Below are positions 23,901 through 27,482 of a DNA stretch of 54,184 nucleotides, piece after piece. The notes under the pieces were generated by a model. The model made no database searches. It was not told the origin of the DNA and saw only the letters and a program-made list of their open reading frames with translations. Within the stretch, counting starts at the first letter, position 1, and every line of letters starts with the position of its first letter. The DNA comes from RGIG4097 sp937885645 (GTDB lineage: Bacteria > Bacillota > Clostridia > Christensenellales > CAG-917), in contig CALABJ010000025.1 of the NCBI GenBank assembly GCA_937885645.1, forward strand, positions 1 through 54,184, read 5' to 3'. A program made the position numbers and the translations under genes.

Positions 23901-26900
23901 CGCCTGAGGTTGATGAACTGGTGATTGTACCACCATCAAAGCCACCAACAATACCGCCAACACGAGTGCCTGAGCCAGTAATCTTTGCGCCTGTTCCACT
24001 TGCGCCGTTGACACAACCATAATACCACGCATCGCGCGTGTATCCTGTTATACCACCAACATGACCTGCACCTGTGACTGAGCCAGTGTTGACACAAGTG
24101 ATGAAACGGTTGTTTCCGCCACCATTTGCGTGATGTATGCGACCAACGATACCACCAGTATAGTTGCCACCAGTGACATCACTGCTGTTTGTAAGATTCT
24201 TGAAAATCTTTACCGCTTCGGAATTTGTTCTGCCGACAAAACCACCAACATGATCTCCTGTGCCCGTGGTTGCACCAGAGCGAGTACGGTCTGAGAGGGT
24301 CAATGCCTCTGTGCTTTCATAATGTCCAATGTATCCGCCAACATGATTTGTGCCGGTGACAGGGGTGTTTGCGCCCACTGTGACGTTGGTGATTGTGGTT
24401 GCACCTGCAACGTAGCCTACAATACCGCCAGTGTATGCGGTGCCGTTGACACCCCAAGTTGAGTTGGGAGCGGTGTACGTACAGTTGGAGATTGTTCCGT
24501 CAATGATATAACCGACTATACCACCGGTGTAGTCCTTGGCAAATGAACTGCCACCGTTGTTGCCAACTTTGGTGCTGATTGTGACGTTTGAAATGGTGCT
24601 TCCAGTTGCATAACCAACTGCGCCACCGCAGTAAGGAGCACTGCCTCCAACTGAAATGACGTTTCCGCCAGAATATGCAAGGTTGTTGAGGGTTGAATTT
24701 TTGAGATAACCGACAAGACCACCAACAACACCACCTGTGATGTTGTCATAGGTTTGTGAGCCACGTGCAAACACTGCAGGGTTGATGGTTTGTGCTGAGG
24801 TAGGTGAAATTGTGGCGCTTTCTGCAGCACCTGCGATACCACCGATGAAACCGCCACCTGTGCGTGAGTCTATGTCACCACTGACTGAAATTGAGCTGGT
24901 GATTGTGTGTCCGCCACCTTGGATAAGACCTGCAATGCCACCAACACCAAGAGTTCCGTCAACGTTGTTGCCGTCACCCCAAGGAGTTGTTCCGCCTGCA
25001 CTTGAATATTTCAAGGTTGCACTGCAATCAGCGGTCAATGTCCAAACACCAAACAAACCACCCACACAAGTGCCACCTTTGACGTATGCCGTGCTTTGGA
25101 TTGTGCCTGACAAGGCGACACCAGTGATCCAACCAGCAACACCACCAACGTAATTGCGTCCAAGGACTCCATTGCCATCACCTGTTCCACTGGTGACGGT
25201 GACATTGGTCAATGAACCAGCGTCCATATAACCGAAAAGACCGACGTAGTCCACGCCGGAGAGGGATGCATTGACGGTTATTGTCTTGGAGTTTCCGTTG
25301 AAATTGCCCCTAAATGGGGTTGAAGTGGATGATCCGATAGGACGGAGTCCTGTGTCGGAATATGAAATTGAAACGTTGGCTGAAACAACAAAGTAACAAC
25401 CTGCGTATGTAATTCTGCCTTCACTGTCAACTTTTGCCTGTGTTTCAGGCACTGATTGTCCGTAGTACGTTCCGCCCACACTGTTGACAGGGTCACGGAC
25501 ACCGTTGACGATTTCGCTGAGGTTGGCAAGGTGGGTGTTGTTTTCAATGACAAAGGGATTTGTTTCACTGCCCCAAAGACCCGTGCCACCTGCTTGAATG
25601 CCAAAGTCACCACTCTTCCATACTGCGTAAAGGGTGACTGTCTTTGTATGGTTGCTCGCATTGCCCAAATCAAATGAGCCAACTTTGTCATCGGTTATGG
25701 GTTGACTTGGTGAATAGTTTGCGGAGTTGTTGTCGCCGCTTGAGTTTGACCAACCGACAAATACATATCCAGACCTTGTAAAACCACTGCCACTGTGCAA
25801 CGTAAAGTCTGTGCCATAAGTTATCGAAGTTGAGCCACTACCAGAGCCGCCATTTGCATTATATGAAACCGTTGCTGTGTTCTTTGCAAAGTTAGCGGTG
25901 TACGTTGTCCAAGGCGCTGTGTTTGATGCTGTGTATGTTTTTGATGCGCCAGCATAGTTAGATGAACTTGCTGCTAAATCAGTTGACGTTGCACCTGATT
26001 CGTATGCGGTTTTTGTGATGCCGTTGAAGTGATAACCAGTTGCAGGAGTTGCAGTAAATGCGAGTCCAGAATCTGTAATTTTTGTTAATCCAGTATGAGA
26101 AATTGTACCTTCACCAGATTTGGCAAAAGTCACAGGTATATCAGGCATTGTGATTGTGTATGTGACAGAGATATTTGAAATTTGAACCCATACGTTTTTA
26201 GTTCCAAAAACATTCCAGTGAATGGACCATCCCAAACCAAATGCTATGCCTATGACGGGAGCATCTTTTGTCAATGTCAAATTGCTACATGTTGCTGTGT
26301 CTGCGCCGTCATTGCTCGATTTGTAATTGTTACGCAATGTATCAGCATTATCATTCCCATACTTAGCGCCTATGCCTGACGCACTTGTAAACGCTTGCAC
26401 GAACTTATTATCAGTTTGACTCGACTTTTGAATAGACAAACTAATATTTGTAGCGGTTACAGTGCCACCATATTCAAGAACTTTGCGGATAACAGGACCG
26501 GGATCTAAATTAACTGCGCCAAATACAGTATTAGCGGCATATGCATCCTCGATGCCAACACGAACATAACCAGCACCGCTGTTAAAATACAAGTTGGTAT
26601 CACCGCCAGATTTATAGGCTTGTGAGTTTGAAGATGAAAAAGCAGCGGCGGAATATGATTCAGTTTTGGTCCATGTTCTGTTTGCGCTTCCTGCATTCAT
26701 TCCTAAAACGGAAGCAGATAGTTCCCCACTATTGCCATTGACCATTCCGATTGTTCCAATAGTGTCTGCGCCATTTACGTTATGAGAGACATTATCTGCA
26801 AATGCAACACTATCAGGTATAAGCGCGCTGTCCGTGCCTACGCCCGCGTATAAAAAAAGAGAAAGGAGAAGACTGAAAAGCAACACCTTGACTGCAAGGC

Positions 26901-26943
26901 GGGTTGCTTTTTGGATGAATCTTTCCTTTCTTGTTGTGTTCAT
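5944..26943 (-). CDS. Giant secreted GLUG-repeat surface protein (6,999 aa)
   Basis: A single open frame of 6,999 residues. The N-terminus is a secretion signal (basic MNTTRKERF, hydrophobic about 17-33, possible cut after SVAFA near 48). A beta-rich region follows, then a Listeria-Bacteroides repeat-like unit (about 358-440; ATVSYNANGG to VTLYAVW). About seventy GLUG-type motifs of the form x-V-G-G-[IVF]-[VIAF]-G-[YHG] are counted by eye, in six blocks (roughly plus 25200-23400, 21900-20200, 19000-17700, 16600-15400, 14400-11600, 7300-6650). Between blocks lie MBG/YDG-like domains (about 1275-1435, and plus 11600-8200), an F5/8 type C-like domain (about 1520-1660) and an EF-hand-like loop (DANGNGEIEVEE, near 4530). 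The C-terminus (TAPYTWLKID) has no LPXTG, SLH or dockerin signature. GLUG/MBG proteins are typically adhesive or matrix proteins. I chose the ATG at 26943, not 27060, because the intervening 39 codons are hairpin repeats and the signal peptide starts here. The ribosome site is weak (AAAAGG). Confidence 0.9.
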   Translation of the reverse strand: MNTTRKERFIQKATRLAVKVLLFSLLLSLFLYAGVGTDSALIPDSVAFADNVSHNVNGADTIGTIGMVNGNSGELSASVLGMNAGSANRTWTKTESYSAAAFSSSNSQAYKSGGDTNLYFNSGAGYVRVGIEDAYAANTVFGAVNLDPGPVIRKVLEYGGTVTATNISLSIQKSSQTDNKFVQAFTSASGIGAKYGNDNADTLRNNYKSSNDGADTATCSNLTLTKDAPVIGIAFGLGWSIHWNVFGTKNVWVQISNISVTYTITMPDIPVTFAKSGEGTISHTGLTKITDSGLAFTATPATGYHFNGITKTAYESGATSTDLAASSSNYAGASKTYTASNTAPWTTYTANFAKNTATVSYNANGGSGSGSTSITYGTDFTLHSGSGFTRSGYVFVGWSNSSGDNNSANYSPSQPITDDKVGSFDLGNASNHTKTVTLYAVWKSGDFGIQAGGTGLWGSETNPFVIENNTHLANLSEIVNGVRDPVNSVGGTYYGQSVPETQAKVDSEGRITYAGCYFVVSANVSISYSDTGLRPIGSSTSTPFRGNFNGNSKTITVNASLSGVDYVGLFGYMDAGSLTNVTVTSGTGDGNGVLGRNYVGGVAGWITGVALSGTIQSTAYVKGGTCVGGLFGVWTLTADCSATLKYSSAGGTTPWGDGNNVDGTLGVGGIAGLIQGGGHTITSSISVSGDIDSRTGGGFIGGIAGAAESATISPTSAQTINPAVFARGSQTYDNITGGVVGGLVGYLKNSTLNNLAYSGGNVISVGGSAPYCGGAVGYATGSTISNVTISTKVGNNGGSSFAKDYTGGIVGYIIDGTISNCTYTAPNSTWGVNGTAYTGGIVGYVAGATTITNVTVGANTPVTGTNHVGGYIGHYESTEALTLSDRTRSGATTGTGDHVGGFVGRTNSEAVKIFKNLTNSSDVTGGNYTGGIVGRIHHANGGGNNRFITCVNTGSVTGAGHVGGITGYTRDAWYYGCVNGASGTGAKITGSGTRVGGIVGGFDGGTITSSSTSGDYAGSVARNSANYMEVVCTGTTDAVGGIVGYANWVSGSVNNSDNYGNVTATNGSKVGGVVGYYSQGSETSRYILTACTNTGAVTGKDYVGGVVGHAMTKEINHCYNSGNVKGTGSYIGGIVGSNIGAINYSFNYFGTITGGSTLGAVAGSNSGTITASYSFYRSSSEPSWSGNYAAGVPDGATVTPLKANADVNNWTQADGFKIVYTVAANTYLSVVERATSTAYKPTGATYSASGTTKTLKYNFASTTSDAKSFTVTQVSPAMTLSYVFDGAAHQARINSIPTGYTQSTAGSATYVTDGAVANTITVKYGDLVMGTISTTVTITTKSVTFTAKALTLFENQRPGYDVDVLDTAYCTISGIIGGHSVTTCVVTDNYTPTSTINSQTTYTISINDIVIKDSNGVDRTANYAITKNTATLTVKLADYGRMAHGATLPWGGTVDENATWGSASNPYYIALDRHFTNFSKIVNGEQSAINSVNYAGSQATSITYEGSYFVLGTDISANMRSNSVGGHTYLSASNAGNANEGPANLFDGNTGTKFCADVTELTFTFNLPTTTYVDGFYWNNANDTASNTGRTPNRFIIRGSNDNSNWTTLLDTGTNNGWSTTNYAQVTGPAFTNAGFYKYFQVTVYARQGTLQLSEFRLTTSKSYNDALKPIGKDTAHPFNGHFNGNGNTVTVNVFQYQYAGLFGYMRAGSITNINVDGTVQGAGYVGGLVGHTHSQNRSADPVIEDVTNSANVTAYGNYAGGIIGCAQDTNLRGDLKNTGKVVGVNNVGGITGHHFGANSSNATIINEGAVTGNNNVGGYAGELNWGTAGGTATNSGTITGVTSVGGYIGYVNTQGTMTGTLTNKGVVIGQSYVGGITGYISATSGTASIADGTVFLNSSHVHGKDYIGGIFGYFNNNGKTVNAKFNLNNANLVSTASGESVSPTGLYAGGFFGWIDGGGKIVFANGSAMTGEIDAAESTIENYGVATGNVIGGIVGVNASTTLDFSALTNVPATATINGNRSGNATVTLGGTSYTGAIIGGIAGYNGGTIIGRADGGNMRQGTLFAVSKGAYLGFIAGINKGGTIRNCLVTSINASSSYAGQYVGGIAGHNSGTISNCVNHSTVPGTNYLGGIAGYNAGTINYSYFDGSVLGTSYIGGIAGYNTSAINNSYCLVVGTISGSSYVGGVVGSSSTNVTTSWAFYNGSLVGGHNTGNGLTYGRLLANEVGATILPSVGMNLHTDWTAITSNNFNGFYFKSGVTSLAGRYLSLEKLSTAYKVTGYARPNTATLRSTHDANAGTCVFDNFGYGSSFDGNIRARFLDVAGGFHDLVYDGTDKAASGNQAEAFIEEVRVSGYTSSYRFSLVNKSEDSVNVGTFTYDAHIMAGNVIVGCKKNGSATISQFDINSDDATSANGAALIFFDGVVYGGYDTYYDSNLGKTLTNVTSFKNNQGVIDYNPSATEKFYIYRLKSDGTMILVYSVQLSYGTSDMAGTHHKGAGVTIALDGTIISQHGAVQTADGYLVNRMQDGRTSFVPSNNYYSSSGTGYVTLNYYAIDSDYDIIAVSDRNGDGKVESDWGSVDNPYVISHWIHLLRLSEIVNQISAPINSVQGTGAGNSANARSKDVFYTAYLDGTIKKSYFLVTANITMPDYINFKPIGGWSAIANQDGATTFYSYENNASNYFGGVFDGNFASGAYATIRLGNQFSALNGDYVGLFGVMKGVVLNGTVAHAEVKNVDVLTADASNAYYNVAGAQYVGVIVGKAQEYVLIDRAYANTGLNNSNKDSITISGTNFVGSVVGHLGLGSEIYGEYVNYAKVSGSSHVGGIIGQIMAGAGRQGTGANAGTYYLGEYTVDGVKRVSSMTNYGSVVGSQAYTGGVIGAMTQNVAPYDGVITVFEPTFIRNEANVTGQTVVGGLVGRIELNNAIRLINTEDEGQANWSYNGNIDSTTYQITTNTSYAGGLFGTLSTMGHQIESVFSTAVVKTSVGSSSNEGNYIGGLVGYMNGGTFRYSFVSLPGNQNVDTTTDMVRGNNYVGGLVGNMALGTLDTCYVQGFKYDNNLTTARGGVAGVAATVATIKDTWALYLTADPTYQSVPANAYGNYILSFYSANDGAMNAYIDEMFVFAGLIPDSAVSRAHATGSAGEIEAKKGSISLGITLPSVGTITGYDQKAQVVFYNGSGYEDPFEHAFEAAANDSNEHNLFLRLSASTEGSVIIAKTSVRFGSISNYTNSTAWEEKYLYIGKTGLYKVDVVDHPTDDGNYHRGSYQTSYSFDYSATGNYVKTSRDLTFQYAKYSAVAPRVIDSLDDWKAFALDVQKSGANGLNQYVKLATNLTGSNRVPTKYTSGGNVYSGLAGLEHTPYWNGDIQNVNGGFFSGTFDGDGYEIEIYIVGGTNGQTFNTSTGVWTDASASSLDTASSVNELSLFPQARGNLSGSTAVTFMNLTISGTITNAAYDCAAFVGHARGSANFYNCTSKVNITSSQYSCGGIIGTTKGNVSTTTTEKFTYNLIACVNQGTIITTGKSSGYGTGGIIGNVWNGYRDGGNDSYNGTFANAPIVNIDSCRNTAMILGSYNVGGIIGRTGGQTTIMNCGNTGSVDAICEGSYTGNSEAQKKSRLSENSKGKDGSAGGIIGLVGGSGYADVYTSYNAGEIHAWGNKAGGIMGADTEYTTQSHTTKIYYCYNVGTVITGAYRKVRFGTTFGWKEENDYYVIGVGTGNSFGVNVGGILGTAVKSDVRYCYNVGDVIMRGTAGEVLVWHGRAGGIIGMADGTETYVRNCYNVGEIKLEAIGAEIASYDARPKYAGGIVGYFKVIKGTESNVFDCYSLKWQVSCARRDGVTARYHVGGYDHSDFSIGDSLNDTDTYSSSGGAGHVMASVAELTAAMKSNEEISTNGVDGLNSSGESDARVLINNDIKSGNYPGWIFLPGCLPQLSVFAVDTQDGLAMTSLGYGRNNLGEFVQQPAGGEFNPYVIKDGIDLLGVMALTSAKGGNSTFGFEGKFIEFANGTNNLAGDVCTYIQLPTSDVNSGNDYVFYDGSTKKKGKSYHLYDRGANGTHGGALSMSSGTTTDIHAPATSFYANSQNKAGDGGTLNYNGSTAYATWKARNYGYNGSWTSNVGYSTTNWNPIGYLGDKSGSYDRSFRGHITGDLGNGTNAEIRNINSYYGFNRTNVYAGLFGVVRNAHVENITVTGTIHADSLSGSGTASAGIVAKALDNSYISGLQAGTASRTLTVKTGKGGAGYTGGIVGMADSRATGNRLTIADSVVVNATITGFKDSIGGIVGYSEGDDAASFTDIVGCHVQKATIQSSSTGTKRLIGGIVGAQGDKGALTVSGCHVGTEGASGTNVTIKGDNSFGGIISFADAGAGCANAFIDCYVWGDVLIQRQNPTNDSTYGTAIGGIVGYVSDSTDGFATFRGNISFYGTINLGTKGASITTYDENVGGVVGYMGTCARMEECIVQVFGVVNATNAYTRNVGGFAGISKGVCLDGGFAVAPTLITTVADNVGGFIGLNEGDTYITRTSVVYTAPVSWTDANGNGEIEVEELTLLEGHTGSIVADTNVGGFIGANAEGSALHMGAAEYKGTVYGEDGDSATISLHASVDGKKYVGGFLGYNKGDVFGEYCTVINNGKVGANDHSKGTAIESIDCIGGVFGDNSTGGSISISENAVFVNNGQVGHSDFENAYQEFVGGVLGVALGDITNNGVMRNTGDVYGYQYVGGAIGGLVNGTISGELANGDDVMPLANADSEALEASDEALSTADTGSSSVTAVVNVGGVIGIVMQNAIIDGAVMYNYGHVESSGDEYEVSNLGGAIGLNYGVIQNGAQFYNYGTITAKNFAGGALGVSDGVITDSKFYNYATITFTGDTALGGSVGYITNSYTSHGTAAYYPTNNAALGTYDSTRNRSQVTGSYFGYESNGDNKVVLQATGEHPYPLSTILSEVSGDNTAAFVAKGGLGGVFGAINSDYMTDEGGWSGNTFFIYGDVYGGVFLDGNTNNFTPENFGGTVDAVGGVIGAIEVAHISISNMLIYKSNVGGKDYVGGIVGYNDNSNEITGAGAAIDNCYNVYGEVIGTTYNGGAISASYKHVGGIVGFVPSSTNPGLINDSSNYNKPVSNASYWIKSYSNEHLQNSNPQDIVNTLDKASTWTEFLSHADYINNNDPYYQVDDEGNVINPGKLAEGQTWDEYFAIHTEYVQNANEDWGTYQDVTINYNTGVKATGFYYIFAEAEEGNAQFEYAKEAIQVEHSNAEAPLTSPYTNDESLNFWLIIANSAGQNVKSYKSDQVATDVNDGNVVPGYIYSTAFNSNKNGYYLYVSDESTGRAATSLYAGTTDANGNTQVYVSSDASTAGNVMIFYKEAVMLSYLNYNGYERYAPIADVTYKQDMTGGVYGTNYYSFTNDVAGVNTGREAGTYDVQASIYTVDKAGKVITLGKLDSTLADGEDYKWNIRKRTLEVEFETGDIGDTGEDKNLINRYDGTFSHYIKFTVTNFAKDEHISEAQVYEAINDMMALKYSFNGSSSTETIDAIYDSWNFLSGSVIPDSTGFDESVTHIAYYRTDYDGSSAKPGDKSNTIVDGTYSELGSLQIYKADYIVFVKKAGKHTVKVEVAGTEKNHSSPKKNTKDYNVDMRDLILDFTYSQGSSLLPTYDFDGGKKWQGIQSVVISGFLIGDALKDNITTVGSTASLLNGDGKADKDNIVANDNNTVTVNFFANNAGTYNAHIEISEAIRNNYRFVKQSDAGFPGSLSPSTNSYEWDASWTINKHVITLENVTITGKTVYYNGRIQTVDFGMGDDDDASFIVEHGNETVTVNCQASITDGGSATVACNVGTYTVNISSGSSGTGSGTVEGENSLATKGINNYTVNYTIAKDQEATLTIKEREVRLVWNNPDLSYVYSGNAQGLSINDLTFEMKNDEGTWAEYKDAKMSVENGKIKVSNVFAYDGKSETLYFSFSDFTAEDAGSYTAKVTEFDSVSGTNDAGSAEKGNYTASLPGNKTYNIAKSKIVVAYNNNTNLDKTFDNTSTVKANLGSVSLSSQNGGATSVRVTLSNAFFCDNSGNAVVNVGNGYSIKVNMSLSDTKNYEFADASTQIFSVGAKITPAPLTITLNNSSSGANTVYKTFDNSDIYAVVESNGTNRVSSTGTQFRTGRGITVDGFFTDGVTVTATFAEIDGNRAWASKYVNNVIRTVSTPYVYTMSDEDFYKKLHIVLSSEGGESNNYYIAAVKNKSGTTILTQSSGQYIDVMDSRAEGSNTNGDNIKIAITKYSLKATYSNTAQSYANPDNSYNLDWLEVDGTLRIPSSWGLSSSDLDVDVENGWMYVNGTSGEKKQYEQYTRIAGSASSTRLGAVLSSDDGYDLCVTLRNQPTLVIGYFVSKDGEEIGTMAGLLIATEYFKNNFNAEGAKGYDFTQTLVPLSALNSNNVPADVFAKINSGDINTWEELIEAVPDFNVAGYTFNEVTYKPIDLYYDMSSDIEILEEKLNKTEQEQAYLDALISQRDSFELTYVALTEGGEETLQYVYWEAEEISENLSFKSFVLVNNIDAILTEEDMDMLKGAFGTNWGVGKTYLTNVLFAEVGSVVVFNGPVFDYTTDAEGNTVAFDGVFDGAGYSIDHLTIAYNVDDSKSTHNVGMFAEVSGNGSQVTKVNLRNLNIQVIDTTASAKVINVGGVAGKFAASTVMEDVTVHGTISVKSTLGTVHAGGVIGSDSTGYVDGGVSKVIDGAIVVATVRAEGAIAVAGGVIGIMNEVNTTLTDVVSLSEVYAKGANTYANGFVGKYAKLAGGNASYDQDGIDYAPLNSTGKTSAYMDSVFEISVDGTYTRIAGGVSYDTLYDGSSTAYVDGIYLNAIEESYGKYDMVSEKNAIAGKNTTGSMRLRDIVDTYVLGYELSAYTSGTGESAIATYRKSTTSKYVGTADGTADNRIGIAYQQHLNLIRMFNYMNFTLNRDVTMYTGYKLYMVDEAFTGTMTAGSYVINVRDASVKALDNGSNYPVFFANQTAPYTWLKID

Positions 26944-26949
26944 ATTGCC

Positions 26950-27169
26950 TTTTGTGGTTTGTTTCGGTGTGTCGAGGACGCCACACCCTACGTTGAGGTT
27001 TGATCGGCGGGAGCAAGCCCACCGCCCTACGTTGAGGATTTTTTTCATGTTGTGGAGCAACGTTTCATAGTGCTCTCAATGTTTCATTTTTCATTTGCCC
27101 TCGTGGAGGGTCGCTAGGTTGCGGTGCGCCCGATTGACGCACCCAACCGAAATTTGGAGAGAATAATCT
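26950..27169 (-). promoter_or_regulatory. Long structured 5' leader with GTAGGG-type hairpin repeats
   Basis: The predicted leader of the giant gene is about 226 nt and carries four hairpins on the minus strand: GGTGCG/CGCACC inside GGTT/AACC; CCCTC/GAGGG; a GGCGG...CCGCC hairpin; and GTGTGGCG/CGACACAC. The last two are each preceded by the same 12-mer, CCTCAACGTAGG, making two copies of one repeat unit. The frame happens to stay open through them, which falsely extends the CDS. A role in mRNA stability or translational control is possible. Confidence 0.6.
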
Positions 27170-27175
27170 TTTTAC

Positions 27176-27204
27176 ATTTTATATTATATATACAATTCTG
27201 GCAA
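27176..27204 (-). promoter_or_regulatory. Promoter of the surface operon
   Basis: On the minus strand, TTGCCA (27199-27204) and TAAAAT (27176-27181) with a 17 bp, TA-rich spacer. The spacer contains an alternative TATAAT. The predicted start is near 27169. Confidence 0.65.
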
Positions 27205-27235
27205 GACTTTTATTGGATTTTTTTGAAAAAAGTTA

Positions 27236-27421
27236 AAAAAGTTATGTTTTTCCCAAGGCAACAGGCAAAATCGGGGCACCGTTTTTGCCATGATTTGCCT
27301 GTGGCATAAATTGGCTTCGCCATGAATTGACTGCCGTCATGAATTGCACCTCGGTGCATTGTGGATTGACCAAAAACCTGCACTAAAAAATGCAAAAAAC
27401 CTCAAAAAGCTATGTTTTTCC
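27236..27421. repeat. Tandem hairpin array between 18 bp direct repeats
   Basis: AAAAAGTTATGTTTTTCC (27236-27253) and AAAAAGCTATGTTTTTCC (27404-27421) differ at one base and bracket a row of small hairpins: GGCAAAA/TTTTGCC, TGCCTGTGGCA, GGCTTCGCC, TGACTGCCGTCA and TGCACCTCGGTGCA. The later ones are joined by the spacer ATAAATT/ATGAATT. There is no open frame. The unit structure (hairpin plus ATGAATTG) suggests a repeat that grows by duplication. Confidence 0.65.
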
Positions 27422-27429
27422 AGGACTAA

Positions 27430-27466
27430 ATTAAAAAACGGCAGGATTTGTGCCTGCCGTTTTTGA
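27430..27466 (-). terminator. Terminator of the marR-ABC operon
   Basis: Stem AAAACGGCAGG/CCTGCCGTTTT (27435-27445, 27453-27463) with a 7-base loop. It lies 17 bases after the second ABC gene and has a T-run on the minus strand. Confidence 0.9.
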
Positions 27467-27482
27467 TTTAAGGTTTTTAAGA

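Noticed and set aside
11600..25700. CRISPR-like regular repetition
   Set aside because: The repetition is the codon pattern of VGGIVGY motifs, with irregular spacing and degenerate sequence, in a continuous frame. There are no cas genes.
5944..26943. Dozens of 60-280-residue frames on both strands inside the giant gene
   Set aside because: Low-complexity Thr/Gln/Ser- or Cys/Val-rich translations from the repeat DNA in other frames. They have no ribosome sites and no family motifs.
26944..27060. Upstream start for the giant protein (adds 39 residues)
   Set aside because: The extra codons are hairpin repeats of the leader, and the signal peptide begins properly at the ATG at 26943.
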